In this document: piece after piece, positions 45,570-55,039 of the stretch
Numbering within the stretch: the stretch's first letter is position 1
How the letters are laid out: every line of letters begins with the position of its first letter
From: Lysobacterales bacterium 63-13
GTDB taxonomy: Bacteria; Pseudomonadota; Gammaproteobacteria; Xanthomonadales; Rhodanobacteraceae
NCBI GenBank assembly: GCA_001899855.1
Contig: MKWR01000017.1
Span: 1-64,000, forward strand
Direction: 5' to 3'
Length of the DNA: 64,000 nt
Notes under the pieces: generated by a model
Database searches by the model: none
The model's input: the letters and a program-made list of their open reading frames with translations, nothing else
Told to the model about the DNA's origin: nothing
Made by a program: the position numbers and the translations under genes

Positions 45570-46292
45570 ATGGAATCCCGAAAGTTGCCGCGCCGATCCC
45601 TGCCCCACCGCATCGTCCGCTGGGTGGCAGTTGCCTTGCTGCTTTGGTTCGCCTTGAGTGTGTTGGTCGTGGTGATCCTGCGCTTCGTGCCGCCGTTGAC
45701 CTCGGCCTTCATGATCGAACGCCGCCTGGAAGCCCTGGTCGAGGGTCAGCAGGATTTCACCCTGCGCTATCGCTGGACGCCGCTGGCCCAGGTTTCCACG
45801 AACCTGCCGATTGCCCTCGTCGCGGCCGAAGACCAGAAATTCCCAAATCACCATGGCTTTGATGTCGATGCGATCCAGTCGGCGCTGGCCGATGCCGAGG
45901 ACGGCGCGCGGCTGCGCGGTGCCAGCACGATCAGCCAGCAGGTGGCGAAGAACCTGTTCCTGTGGAATGGCCGCAGTTTCGTGCGCAAGGGCCTGGAAGC
46001 GTATTTCACCGCCCTCATCGAACTGCTCTGGCCAAAGCAGCGCATCATCGAGGTCTATCTCAACATCGCCGAATTCGGTGACGGCATCTACGGTGCCGGT
46101 GCGGCCAGTGCGCACTTTTTCCGCAACACGCCCGCGCAATTGAATCCACGCCAATGCGCCCTGCTCGCCGCCGTGCTGCCAAATCCGCGCAAGCTGCACG
46201 TCGAGCGGCCTTCGACCTATGTGCAGCGGCGCGCCAACTGGATCGAGCGGCAGGTCCGCCAACTCGGCGGCGCCGACTGGCTGAAACCCTGA
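45570..46292 (+). CDS. mtgA: Monofunctional biosynthetic peptidoglycan transglycosylase
   Basis: A 240-aa GT51 enzyme that polymerises lipid II into glycan strands on the outside of the inner membrane. One membrane anchor is at about 15-40 (WVAVALLLWFALSVLVVVILRF). The catalytic Glu lies in VAAEDQKFPNHHGFD, followed by GASTISQQVAKNLFLWNGRSF and EVYLNIAEFGDGIYGAGAAS, all classic GT51 motifs. There is no transpeptidase domain. It converges with the POT transporter gene. Confidence 0.96.
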   Translation: MESRKLPRRSLPHRIVRWVAVALLLWFALSVLVVVILRFVPPLTSAFMIERRLEALVEGQQDFTLRYRWTPLAQVSTNLPIALVAAEDQKFPNHHGFDVDAIQSALADAEDGARLRGASTISQQVAKNLFLWNGRSFVRKGLEAYFTALIELLWPKQRIIEVYLNIAEFGDGIYGAGAASAHFFRNTPAQLNPRQCALLAAVLPNPRKLHVERPSTYVQRRANWIERQVRQLGGADWLKP

Positions 46293-46326
46293 TCGCCTTC
46301 GATCAGGGTTGCGGCCTCCGGAAGAT

Positions 46327-47883
46327 CTATTCTTCCGCGGCAATGCCCGGCATGCTGCCGCCGGCCGTGGAATGCCCGAGCACCGCTTCGGCGCTGTGCG
46401 TTGCCGAGAGGCGCTTCATCAGCGGCAAGACCGCGATCGCGATCAGCGCGCAGAGCAGGGCGGCGATGCCTAGCCGATTGAACAGGCTGGTGTAGATCGG
46501 AAGGGTTTGCAGCGGTTCGGTGATGTCCTGCGGCACGCTGGCGTAGGTGGCGACGACACCGCCAAGGTATTGCGAAACGCCCGAGGCGACGTAATAGGCA
46601 CCCATCATGAAACCGCCCATGCGCGCCGGCACGTAGCGCGCGATCATCGCCAGGCCGAGTGCGCTGACCAGCAGTTCGCCAAGCGAGATCGCGCCATAGC
46701 CCCAGACCATCAGCCACGAGGAAACCTTGCCGCTGGCATCGGCAAAATGACCGGCCGCACCATAGATGAAGAAGCCTGCCGCGACGATGACGAAGCCCAA
46801 TGCAAACTTGCCGGCGATCGACAGATCCTTCTTGTTGCGCCCGGCGACCGCATAGACCCATGCGAGAATCGGGCTGAGGATGAAGATCCAGATTGGATTG
46901 AAGGCCTGGAACTGCGCCGGCGACCAATCCCAGAGATGGTTGCCGAACACGTTGAACGCCGGATCGATATTGCGCAATGCAAACAGGCTCAATGACGTCG
47001 ACATCTGCTGGTAGAAGATGAAATAGAACATCGTCTGCACGACCAAGACCAGGGCGGCGATCAGGCCGGCCCGCTCGCCGCGTTGGCCGGTGGCAATCAG
47101 CCAGCCGAAGATGCCGACAACGGTAATGGCGGCGATGTAGACAAAGGCACGAGCAACGCCCTGATGCTCGAGGATGTAGGCCGAAGCGAAAACAGCGACG
47201 ACACCGAGGCCGAGGACCATGCCGAGCTTGCCCCAGTCAAGCGGGCGCGAATCGGGATCAGAACCGATATGCGACATCGCCTTGCGCATGAGGAAGTAGT
47301 TGGCCAGGCCGAAAACCAGGCCGATCGCGCAGACTGCGAAGGCGACATGCCAGCCGAGTTCGTTGCCGTAATGTTCGTTGACGTAGTCCTTCAGCCAGGG
47401 CGTCAACAACTGCGAAATCATCGCACCGAGATTGACCGCCATGTAGTAGATCGTGAAGGCGCTGTCGATTTTCGAATCGTCGCCTTCGTAGATCTTGCGC
47501 ACGAGGTTGCCGGCATTGGCCTTGAACAGGCCATTGCCGACGACGACCACGCCGAGCGCGCAGAACAGGAACCACACGCTTTCGCCCGGCACCACCATGA
47601 GGCCATAGCCGATGGCAAGGATCACGGCACCCAGCAACATGGTGCGCCGCGTGCCGAGGATCTTGTCGCCGATCCAGCCACCGATCGCCGGGGCCACGTA
47701 GATCAATGCGGCCGCGGCACCCCAGACCAGGGTCGCGCGTTCGTCGGCGAAGCCGAGGCGCTGCACCATGTAGTAGACGATCAACGCCTGCATGCCGTAG
47801 TAGCCGAAGCGTTCCCACATCTCGATCAGGAAGATCGTCGAGAACGATCGGGTCTGGCTGTTTCTGGCGCTTGCTGCGTTCAT
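46327..47883 (-). CDS. POT-family proton-coupled peptide transporter
   Basis: A 518-aa inner-membrane transporter of the PTR2/POT branch of the major facilitator superfamily with 12-14 helices. The signature EMWERFGYYGMQALIVYYM contains the ExxERFxYY proton/peptide motif, followed by GGWIGDKILGTRR and GNGLFKANAGNLVRKIYE. It imports di- and tripeptides. It is divergent from the CBS-domain gene. A second, less similar POT gene lies at 53405-54913, so the strain can take up a range of peptides. Confidence 0.93.
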   Translation of the reverse strand: MNAASARNSQTRSFSTIFLIEMWERFGYYGMQALIVYYMVQRLGFADERATLVWGAAAALIYVAPAIGGWIGDKILGTRRTMLLGAVILAIGYGLMVVPGESVWFLFCALGVVVVGNGLFKANAGNLVRKIYEGDDSKIDSAFTIYYMAVNLGAMISQLLTPWLKDYVNEHYGNELGWHVAFAVCAIGLVFGLANYFLMRKAMSHIGSDPDSRPLDWGKLGMVLGLGVVAVFASAYILEHQGVARAFVYIAAITVVGIFGWLIATGQRGERAGLIAALVLVVQTMFYFIFYQQMSTSLSLFALRNIDPAFNVFGNHLWDWSPAQFQAFNPIWIFILSPILAWVYAVAGRNKKDLSIAGKFALGFVIVAAGFFIYGAAGHFADASGKVSSWLMVWGYGAISLGELLVSALGLAMIARYVPARMGGFMMGAYYVASGVSQYLGGVVATYASVPQDITEPLQTLPIYTSLFNRLGIAALLCALIAIAVLPLMKRLSATHSAEAVLGHSTAGGSMPGIAAEE

Positions 47884-48026
47884 CGTCGGCGTCCACGGGC
47901 TTGCGGAAAGTGGGCGAGACTAGCGCATGCGTCCGGTTTGCGCTTGTGCGAATGCACAACGTCGCGGACAGCGCTAGACTTGAACTCCGCGATTGTGGCG
48001 GGCATCGGATCCCAGCGGAGGCAGCC

Positions 48027-48455
48027 ATGCTTCAGGTCAAGCACCTACTCGATGACAAGGGCCACGAGATCCTCGCCATCGCCCCGGGTTCGCCCGTGAT
48101 CGACGCGATCAAATCGATGGCTGAACACCGTATCGGTGCCTTGCTGGTGATGGATGGCGGCGAGCTTGTCGGCATCATCAGCGAGCGCGACTACGCGCGC
48201 AGCATCGTCCTCAAGGGGCGCTCGTCGGCGACGACCCTGGTCAGCGACATCATGGGCAGCGGAATGATCACGGTCGGCCCCGACGACAGCATCGACCACT
48301 GCATGCGCTTGTGCACAAACGAACGTGTCCGATATCTGCCGGTGCTCGACAAGGGCAAGGTCGTCGGCGTGCTTTCCCTCGGCGACCTGGTCAAGGCGGT
48401 GATCAGTCAGCAGAGCGAGCAGATCGAGCAGCTGCAGCGGTACATCGCCGGTTGA
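48027..48455 (+). CDS. Stand-alone CBS-domain protein
   Basis: A 142-aa protein consisting of two CBS motifs (AIKSMAEHRIGALLVMDGGELVGIISERDYAR and the second with RVRYLPVLDKGKVVGVLSLGDLVKAVI), a Bateman module that binds adenosyl nucleotides and probably controls a partner. The partner is not known. A good ribosome binding site (ggagg) lies before the ATG at 48027; the track ORF starts far upstream in noise. Its 3' end nearly touches that of maiA. Confidence 0.88.
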   Translation: MLQVKHLLDDKGHEILAIAPGSPVIDAIKSMAEHRIGALLVMDGGELVGIISERDYARSIVLKGRSSATTLVSDIMGSGMITVGPDDSIDHCMRLCTNERVRYLPVLDKGKVVGVLSLGDLVKAVISQQSEQIEQLQRYIAG

Positions 48456-48459
48456 ACCG

Positions 48460-49137
48460 TCAGGCGGTGCCGGCCCGCTTCGGCGCGTCGGGCTGATTTT
48501 CAGGACGCGCGCTGTCGAAGGCAGGCAGGCTGAGGCATTCCTGCTCGATGCGTGAAATCACCGGGTAGGCGCTCATGTCGATGTCGTAGCGACGCGCGTT
48601 GTAGACCTGCGGAATCAGGCACAGGTCGGCCAGGGTCGGCGTATCGCCGTCGCAATAGATGCCGGTACCGGAATTGTCATCGAGCATCTGCTCCAGGGCG
48701 CGGAATCCCTGCACGATCCAGTGCCGCGCCCAGCGCTCACGCTCGACTTGTGGCGAACTGAATTCATGCTCGAGGAATTGCATGACGCGCAGATTGCCGA
48801 GTGGATGGATGTCGCAGGCAACGACCTGGGCAAGTGCGCGCACGCGCGCACGCTCGCGCGCCGTCGAGGGCAGCAGCGCCGCGCCCGCGGGATAGGCTTC
48901 CTCCAGATACTCGATGATCGCCATCGATTGGCGGAACACGCGCGAACCATCAAGCAGGGTCGGCACGCAGGCTTGCGGATTGATGTCGCGATAGCTGGCA
49001 GCATGCTGCTCGCCGCCATTGTTGACGAGATGCACGGGCACGATTTCGTGCGGCAATTGCTTGAGGTTCAACGCAATCCGCACGCGATAGGCGGCACTTG
49101 AACGCCAGTAGCTGTAGAGCTTGATGCTGTCGGACAT
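48460..49137 (-). CDS. maiA: Maleylacetoacetate isomerase
   Basis: A 225-aa zeta-class glutathione S-transferase that isomerises maleylacetoacetate to fumarylacetoacetate in tyrosine breakdown. The glutathione-site motif is YSYWRSSAAYRVRIALNLK near residues 8-26, and the later NPQACVPTLLDG and QSMAIIEYLEE are typical. The start at 49137 (MSDSIKLYSYW) gives the family N-terminus. It is the last gene of hppD-hmgA-fahA-maiA; the gap to fahA is 65 bp. Confidence 0.95.
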   Translation of the reverse strand: MSDSIKLYSYWRSSAAYRVRIALNLKQLPHEIVPVHLVNNGGEQHAASYRDINPQACVPTLLDGSRVFRQSMAIIEYLEEAYPAGAALLPSTARERARVRALAQVVACDIHPLGNLRVMQFLEHEFSSPQVERERWARHWIVQGFRALEQMLDDNSGTGIYCDGDTPTLADLCLIPQVYNARRYDIDMSAYPVISRIEQECLSLPAFDSARPENQPDAPKRAGTA

Positions 49138-49202
49138 GGCCCACCCCTGCATTCCGGAACGGTCGACGATCGCGCAATCACCGCGCAACCCCGCGCGGAT
49201 GT

Positions 49203-50192
49203 TCAGGCTGGCGAATACTTCGCGACAACCTGCTCGATCGCGCCGAACACCGATTTCCCTTCGCCATCGGTCATTTCAATCCGCACACGATCGCCAAACT
49301 TGAGGAACGGGGTCGTCGCCTTGCCGTCGCGCAGGGTCTCCACGGTGCGCTGCTCGGCCAGGCAGGACGCTCCCTTTGCCGTGTCCTCGTTGGCAATCGT
49401 ACCTGATCCAATCAAGGTTCCGGCAGCCAGTGGTCGGCTTTTTGCAGCGTGTGCGATCAGCTCGGCAAAGCTGAATTGCATGTCGACACCGGCTTCTGCC
49501 TCGCCGAACCAGTGGCCGTTGATCCAGGTGCGCATGGGCAGGTGCAGCTTGGAATCCCGCCAGGATTCACCAAGCTCGTCCGGCGTGACAAATACCGGCG
49601 ACAGTGCCGAGCGCGGTTTCGATTGCAGGAAACCAAAGCCCTTGGCCAGCTCGCCCGGGATCAATCCACGCAACGAGACATCGTTGACCAGACCGACCAG
49701 CTGGATATGCGCGGCGGCGCGAGCCGGGGTGGTGCCCATGTTCACGTCATCGGTGACGACGACGACTTCAGCTTCAAGATCGATGCCCCACTCCTCGCTG
49801 GCGGCCAGGATCGGATCGCGCGGTGCGAGGAAGCCGGCGCTGGTCGCCTGGTACATCAGTGGGTCGGTGTAGAAACTCTGTGGAACTTCGGCACCACGCG
49901 CACGACGCACGCGCTCGACATGCGGCAGGTAGGCGCTGCCGTCGACGAACTCGTAGGCGCGCGGCAACGGCGAGGCAAGCTTGTCGACATCGAGCGCAAA
50001 CGCATCGGCGGCCGTGCCGGATTGAAGTTGTTCGAACAGCGCATTCAGCCGGGGCGCGATGTTGCTCCAATCCTCCAGGGCGGTTTGCAGGGTTGCGGCA
50101 ATGCCGGTGGCGCGGACGCCGCGGCTGAGATCGCGATCGACCACGATCAAGGTACCGTCGCGGCCACCTTCCTTGAGACTTGCGAGTTTCAT
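49203..50192 (-). CDS. fahA: Fumarylacetoacetate hydrolase-family protein
   Basis: Last enzyme of the homogentisate route, splitting fumarylacetoacetate to fumarate and acetoacetate. The 329-aa protein starts MKLASLKEGGRDGTL and has EWGIDLEAEVVVVTDDVNMG with the metal-binding acidic residues, MQFSFAELIAHAAKSRPLAAGTLIGSGT and the FAH-type end FLKFGDRVRIEM. The length is that of the shorter bacterial FAH form, not the 420-aa type. It lies 25 bp after hmgA. Confidence 0.92.
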   Translation of the reverse strand: MKLASLKEGGRDGTLIVVDRDLSRGVRATGIAATLQTALEDWSNIAPRLNALFEQLQSGTAADAFALDVDKLASPLPRAYEFVDGSAYLPHVERVRRARGAEVPQSFYTDPLMYQATSAGFLAPRDPILAASEEWGIDLEAEVVVVTDDVNMGTTPARAAAHIQLVGLVNDVSLRGLIPGELAKGFGFLQSKPRSALSPVFVTPDELGESWRDSKLHLPMRTWINGHWFGEAEAGVDMQFSFAELIAHAAKSRPLAAGTLIGSGTIANEDTAKGASCLAEQRTVETLRDGKATTPFLKFGDRVRIEMTDGEGKSVFGAIEQVVAKYSPA

Positions 50193-50217
50193 TTCGGCTC
50201 GGTTTCCTGGTTTCCTG

Positions 50218-51516
50218 TCAACGACGCTGCGGGTCGAAATGCTTGCGCAACCCTTGCCAGCATTCAATGTAGTCGTGTTGCAGCTGCGGCGATTCGAGGG
50301 CTTGCCGGGTCGGCTGGATCACCGCGCGGGTCTCGAACATGAAGGCCATCGTATCGGTGATGTGATCCGGTTGCGAGGTCTCGCTGCGCGTCGCCTTGTC
50401 GAATGTCGCCGCATCCGGTCCATGCCCGGTCATGCAGTTGTGCAGGCTGCTGCCACCGGGCACGAAACCACCGGCCTTGGCATCGTATTCGCCATGGATC
50501 AGGCCCATGTATTCGCTGGCGATATTGCGATGGAACCACGGCGGCCTGAAGGTGTTTTCCGCACAAAGCCAACGCGGCGGGAAGATGGCGAAATCGATAT
50601 TCGCCGTACCCGGCGTGTCGCTCGCCGAAGTCAGCACGGTGAAGATTGACGGATCGGGATGGTCGTAGCTGATCGAGCCGATGGTGTTGAAGCGGCGCAG
50701 ATCATAGCGATACGGCACGTGATTGCCGTGCCAGGCGACGACATCAAGCGGCGAGTGCCTGATGGTCGCTGTCCACAACCTGCCCTGGAACTTGCTGAGC
50801 AGTTCGAATTCGCCTTCGACATCCTCGTACGCCGCCACCGGCGTCTCGAAATCGCGGGCATTGGCCAAGCCGTTGGAACCGATCGGGCCGAGGTCGGGCA
50901 GGCGAAAGGCGCTGCCGAAGTTTTCCGCGACATAGCCACGCGCTGCGGCATCGAGCAGGTCGACGCGAAAGCGAATGCCGCGTGGAACCACGGCAATCTG
51001 CTGCGGCTCGATTTCGATCACGCCAAGTTCGGTGGCAAGGCTCAGGCGCCCCTGCTGCGGGACGATCAACATCTCCGCATCGGCATTGCAGAAGAAGCGG
51101 CCCTGCATCGAGCGGTTGGCCGCGTAGACGTGGATGCCGATGCCGCACTGGGCAGCCGCACTGCCATTGCCGGCCATGGTTTCAAGGCCATCGATGAAAT
51201 CGGTGGGTGCTGCAGGGATCGGCAAGGGATCCCAGCGCAACTGGTTTGGATCGGCCGGAACCTCGGCGAAGCGGTTGTGGAATCGTCCGCCCTCCAGCAT
51301 GACGAAGCGCGTGTGCATGGCCGCCGGGCGAATCCGGTACAGCCAGGCGCGGCGGTTGTGCGAACGCGGCGCGGTGAACGCGGTGCCCGTCAGTTGTTCG
51401 GCATACAAGCCATAGGCCACGCGCTGCGGCGAATTGCGCCCCTGCGGCAGCGCACCAGGCAAGGCCTCGCTGGCAAACTCGTTGCCGAAACCGGTTTGGT
51501 AGGGATCACGGTTCAT
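50218..51516 (-). CDS. hmgA: Homogentisate 1,2-dioxygenase
   Basis: Fe(II) enzyme that opens the ring of homogentisate to maleylacetoacetate. The 432-aa length matches the family. Recognised segments are [19 protein letters not shown] near the start, [15 protein letters not shown], and the iron-site region [19 protein letters not shown] then [14 protein letters not shown]. The short spacer to hppD (54 bp) contains the hairpin ctctccc/gggagag at 51543-51559. Confidence 0.96.
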   Translation of the reverse strand: MNRDPYQTGFGNEFASEALPGALPQGRNSPQRVAYGLYAEQLTGTAFTAPRSHNRRAWLYRIRPAAMHTRFVMLEGGRFHNRFAEVPADPNQLRWDPLPIPAAPTDFIDGLETMAGNGSAAAQCGIGIHVYAANRSMQGRFFCNADAEMLIVPQQGRLSLATELGVIEIEPQQIAVVPRGIRFRVDLLDAAARGYVAENFGSAFRLPDLGPIGSNGLANARDFETPVAAYEDVEGEFELLSKFQGRLWTATIRHSPLDVVAWHGNHVPYRYDLRRFNTIGSISYDHPDPSIFTVLTSASDTPGTANIDFAIFPPRWLCAENTFRPPWFHRNIASEYMGLIHGEYDAKAGGFVPGGSSLHNCMTGHGPDAATFDKATRSETSQPDHITDTMAFMFETRAVIQPTRQALESPQLQHDYIECWQGLRKHFDPQRR

Positions 51517-51542
51517 GTTGAAGACTCATGGATGGTGAGCCG

Positions 51543-51559
51543 CTCTCCCGACGGGAGAG
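51543..51559. repeat. Short hairpin between hppD and hmgA
   Basis: ctctccc and gggagag flank the loop gac. The motif resembles the ctctcccgca..gggaga hairpin at 59839-59861 and is probably part of a scattered intergenic repeat. Confidence 0.5.
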
Positions 51560-51570
51560 GGTGCTGATGG

Positions 51571-52668
51571 CTAGAGCACGCCACGGCGCATCTGGTCGCG
51601 CTCGATGGATTCGAACAATGCCTGGAAGTTGCCTTCGCCGAAACCCGGATTGCCCTTGCGCTGGATGATCTCGAAGAAGATCGGACCGATGCAGTTCTGC
51701 GTGAAGATCTGCAGCAGAAGTTTCTTCTTCGTTTCGGCATCGGCGTCGATGAGGATCTTGTTCGTCGCCATGCGCGGCACGTCTTCGCCGTGGTTCGGGA
51801 TGCGCTCGTCGATCACCTCGTAATATGCCGCCGGTGTATCGAGGAACTCGACGCCTTGCGCGCGCATGGCCTCGACCGTGGTGTAGATGTCATCGGTGAA
51901 GCAGGCAATGTGCTGGATGCCTTCGCCCTTGTATTCGTTGAGATACTCGTTGATCTGCGATTTCTCGTCCGAGGACTCGTTGAGCGGAATGCGCACCATG
52001 CCGTCGGGTGCGGTCATCGCCTTGGATACCAGACCAGTCTTGGCGCCCTTGATGTCGAAATAGCGGATTTCGCGGAAGTTGAACAGGCGCTCGTAGTAGT
52101 CCGACCACTTTTGCATGTTGCCGAAGTACAGGTTGTGGGTCAGGTGGTCGATGAAGGTCAGACCGAAACCTTTCGGGTTCTGCTCGGCACCGGCAATCGG
52201 CTCGTAGTCGGCCGAATAGATGTCGCCGGCGTCGCCATAGCGATCAACGAGATAAAGCATGCAATCGCCAATGCCCTTGACCACTGGCGCGGCAACGGCC
52301 TTGCTCGCCGCCTTGTGCGTGATTGCTTCGCCACCGTTGCCGATCACCTTGGCACAGACCTTGTCGGCCGGCTGGTTGACGCGAATGGCGAAACCGCAGG
52401 CGCTGGGCCCGTGCGCCTTGGCGAAATCGGCGGCAAAGGAATCGGCATCCTCGTTGACGAGGAAGTTGACGCCGCCCTGGCGATAGACCGTGATCGGCCG
52501 GCGCTTGTGCCGGAGTACCGCGCTGAAGCCCATCAGGCGAAAGTATTCATGCAGTTTCCGCGGCTCGGGCGAGGCGAATTCGACGAACTCGAAACCGTCG
52601 ATTCCCATCGGATTCTCGAACGTCGTAACCTGCATGCCGGCGTTGGCGGATTCGAGCTGCGCGTTCAT
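51571..52668 (-). CDS. hppD: 4-hydroxyphenylpyruvate dioxygenase
   Basis: Converts 4-hydroxyphenylpyruvate to homogentisate, the entry step of the tyrosine block. The 365-aa protein has two vicinal-oxygen-chelate halves: DGFEFVEFASPEP and, in the catalytic half, FIDHLTHNLYFGNM (iron His), GEGIQHIACFTDD (iron His) and the C-terminal FFEIIQRKGNPGFGEGNF (iron Glu). The start at 52668 has gaggaaatc upstream. It is the first gene of hppD-hmgA-fahA-maiA and divergent from the marR-type regulator. Confidence 0.96.
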   Translation of the reverse strand: MNAQLESANAGMQVTTFENPMGIDGFEFVEFASPEPRKLHEYFRLMGFSAVLRHKRRPITVYRQGGVNFLVNEDADSFAADFAKAHGPSACGFAIRVNQPADKVCAKVIGNGGEAITHKAASKAVAAPVVKGIGDCMLYLVDRYGDAGDIYSADYEPIAGAEQNPKGFGLTFIDHLTHNLYFGNMQKWSDYYERLFNFREIRYFDIKGAKTGLVSKAMTAPDGMVRIPLNESSDEKSQINEYLNEYKGEGIQHIACFTDDIYTTVEAMRAQGVEFLDTPAAYYEVIDERIPNHGEDVPRMATNKILIDADAETKKKLLLQIFTQNCIGPIFFEIIQRKGNPGFGEGNFQALFESIERDQMRRGVL

Positions 52669-52718
52669 GATGATTTCCTCGATGCCTGCGCAAATCGCGC
52701 ATTGAGCCACCCACCTTA

Positions 52719-52740
52719 GTTACATGTGCAACCACTTGCA
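52719..52740. promoter_or_regulatory. Candidate MarR operator in the hppD/marR divergent promoter
   Basis: Two overlapping inverted repeats lie between the divergent starts: gttacatgtgcaac (52719-52732, arms GTTnCA/TGnAAC) and tgcaaccacttgca (52727-52740, arms TGCAA/TTGCA). The 83-bp gap and the palindromes are as expected for autoregulation by the neighbouring MarR protein. Confidence 0.55.
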
Positions 52741-52751
52741 AGAGACGCGCG

Positions 52752-53207
52752 ATGGCCGGTCATGCCCTGCTTGAACTTGAAACCTTCCTGCCGTACCGGC
52801 TTTCGGTGCTTTCCAACACGCTGAGCCAGGCGATAGCCAAGGTGTATGACAAGCGATTCGACCTTTCAGTGACCGAATGGCGAGCCATGGCCGTGCTCGG
52901 CAATCGACCGGATATCTCCGCTCGTGAAGTCGCCGAGCGCACGGCAATGGACAAGGTGGCCATCAGCCGCGCCGTGGCGCGCATGCTGAAGAAAGGCCGC
53001 ATCGAACGCAGCAGGGCGCGCCACGACAAGCGCCAGTCGGTGCTGCGCTTGTCCGAGGAAGGCTGGAGGATCTACAACCAGGTCGCGCCATTGGCCCTTG
53101 AACACGAGCAACGCCTGCTGGCCCATCTGGATACCGAGGAGCGCCAATGGCTGGCGCGGATCCTCGATACCTTGTGGAAGGCCGAATTGGCCGAGTCGAT
53201 CGACTGA
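52752..53207 (+). CDS. MarR-family transcriptional regulator of tyrosine catabolism
   Basis: A 151-aa winged-helix regulator. After an N-terminal dimer helix comes FDLSVTEWRAMAVLGNRPDISAREVAER (HTH entry), the recognition helix near MDKVAISRAVARMLKKGRIERSR and the wing ARHDKRQSVLRLSEEGW. By position it probably controls hppD-hmgA-fahA-maiA, responding perhaps to homogentisate or a related aromatic acid (inference). It starts 11 bp after the candidate operator, so it may repress its own gene. Confidence 0.9.
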   Translation: MAGHALLELETFLPYRLSVLSNTLSQAIAKVYDKRFDLSVTEWRAMAVLGNRPDISAREVAERTAMDKVAISRAVARMLKKGRIERSRARHDKRQSVLRLSEEGWRIYNQVAPLALEHEQRLLAHLDTEERQWLARILDTLWKAELAESID

Positions 53208-53246
53208 GGCGCGATTCCCTGGCGCTGACGATCTGCACGGACGAGC

Positions 53247-53397
53247 CGGGTGACTCAAGAACAAGATTGCAGGTCGTGCTTCGTGCAATCTTCCCGTCTC
53301 ACCCGCGTGCAGGCATTCGTTGCCGGCACGGGGTGAATTCATTCCCCCATGGATCCCGTGTCATCGGCCATCCATGGCCGGCACGGGATGAGTCCAT
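53247..53397. repeat. Two hairpins and a 21-bp direct repeat between marR and the POT gene
   Basis: First hairpin: aagattgca/tgcaatctt (53263-53292) inside the outer arms cgggtga/tcacccg (53247-53305). Second hairpin: atcccgtg/cacgggat with inner cggcca/tggccg (53353-53389). The 21-mer gccggcacgggRtgaRtYcat occurs at 53322-53342 and 53377-53397 (18/21 identical). They lie between convergent genes and may act as terminators or REP-type repeats. Confidence 0.65.
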
Positions 53398-53404
53398 CCT
53401 GAAC

Positions 53405-54913
53405 TCACTTTACGCCGTGCATGAGTTTGTTGATGAGGGGGGCGATCAGGAACAGGAACGCGCCGGAGCCGACCAGCACCCAGAAACCGAAGGTGTAACC
53501 GGACAACGCCGACTCCACGCTCATGCCGCCTTCACCGCTGACGTGGCTGGCGAAGATGCCCGAGAGGTTGTTGCCGATCGCGGTGGAGAGGAACCAGCCG
53601 CCCATGCCGAAGCCGACCAGGCGCACCGGCGCGAGCTTGGTCACCATCGACAGGCCGATCGGCGACAGGCACAGCTCGCCGATGGACTGGATCACGTAGA
53701 CCATGAACAGCGTCCAGAAGGGGATCTTCAGGGACTGCGGATCCACCATGCTCGACAGCGCGATCATCAACAGCAGGAAGGCCAGGCCGTTGAAGATGAT
53801 GCCGAGGCCGAACTTGCGCGGGATCGACGGATTGGCGCGCCCCAGCTTCACCCAGATCCATGCGACGACCGGTGCCAGGGTGATGATCGCCAGCGAGTTG
53901 ACCGACTGGAACCAGCCGACCGGGAAGATCCAGCCGCCAAAGTCGCGATTGACGATGTTCTGCGCGAGGAAGTTGAACGAGCTGCCGGCCTGTTCGAAGA
54001 ACATCCAGAACAGCACGTTGAAGGCGAAGATGATCAGCATCGCGATGGCCATGTCGCGACGCACCGCGCCATCACGAAAACCTTCGCGCAGGATCAGCAC
54101 GCACAGTGCCACGAACAATCCGGTCAGCAACCACTGCAACTGGCTGGCGTCGATGGAGAGCAGGAAATAGATCACCGGGATCGAAACCAGCGTCCCCAGC
54201 AGCGTGTACACCACCCGCGGCATGCCGCCGCTGCCTTCCGCCGGGCGACCGATGCCCGCCAACTGTTTGCGGCCGAACCAGAACCACACCAGGCTGATCA
54301 GCATGCCGATGCCCGAGGCGATGAACACCACCTTGTACGCCGGCATGTCGGGCGAGCCGCCGAACATGCGCTCGGCCAGCCAGCCGGTCAGGACCGGCGC
54401 GATCAGGGCGCCGGCGTTGATGCCCATGTAGAACAGGGTGAACCCCGAATCGCGGCGCTCGTCGCCGGTGGCATACAACTTGCCGACCATGGTCGAGATG
54501 TTCGGCTTGAACAGGCCGTTGCCGGCAATGATCGTGGCCAGTCCAAACTTGAACACCTGTTCGTTGGGCAAGACGATCATGAACAGGCCGGCGGCCATGA
54601 TGACCGCGCCGAGCAGGATCGAGCGCTGGTAGCCGATCACGCGATCGGCGACGTAGCCTCCGAACAGCGCGGCCGCATAGACCAGGGCGAGGTAGGCACC
54701 ATAAAGTCGGCTGGCCGGTGCTTCACCCGCACTGTCGCCGGCGTAGAACTGGGCAACGATGTAGAGCGCCAGCGCCCAGCGCATTCCATAGAACGCAAAG
54801 CGTTCCCAGAACTCGGTCATGAAGAGCATCCACAACGGCCGCGGGTGCCCCAGGCGATCCTGGAATTGGCGGGGCGGCGGTGCGGGTGTTGCTGCGTCGG
54901 TAGCGCCGGTCAT
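53405..54913 (-). CDS. POT-family proton-coupled peptide transporter (second copy)
   Basis: A 502-aa transporter with the motif EFWERFAFYGMRWALALYIV, then FGGYVADRVIGYQRSILLGAV and GNGLFKPNISTMVGKLY, and 12-14 hydrophobic helices. It imports small peptides with protons. It lies 126 bp downstream of kynA on the same strand and may be co-transcribed with it. It is only distantly similar to the POT protein at 46327-47883 by eye. Confidence 0.93.
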   Translation of the reverse strand: MTGATDAATPAPPPRQFQDRLGHPRPLWMLFMTEFWERFAFYGMRWALALYIVAQFYAGDSAGEAPASRLYGAYLALVYAAALFGGYVADRVIGYQRSILLGAVIMAAGLFMIVLPNEQVFKFGLATIIAGNGLFKPNISTMVGKLYATGDERRDSGFTLFYMGINAGALIAPVLTGWLAERMFGGSPDMPAYKVVFIASGIGMLISLVWFWFGRKQLAGIGRPAEGSGGMPRVVYTLLGTLVSIPVIYFLLSIDASQLQWLLTGLFVALCVLILREGFRDGAVRRDMAIAMLIIFAFNVLFWMFFEQAGSSFNFLAQNIVNRDFGGWIFPVGWFQSVNSLAIITLAPVVAWIWVKLGRANPSIPRKFGLGIIFNGLAFLLLMIALSSMVDPQSLKIPFWTLFMVYVIQSIGELCLSPIGLSMVTKLAPVRLVGFGMGGWFLSTAIGNNLSGIFASHVSGEGGMSVESALSGYTFGFWVLVGSGAFLFLIAPLINKLMHGVK

Positions 54914-55039
54914 GCATTTCTCCGTCGAGGATCAGTGGCTCAACTGGCGAGGATCACCGACCGCAGGCTGCGCCGTCAAATGCGCCGATGGATGCTGCAA
55001 CGCAGTATCGCGGACCCGCGTCAGGCCCAGGGCAACGCC

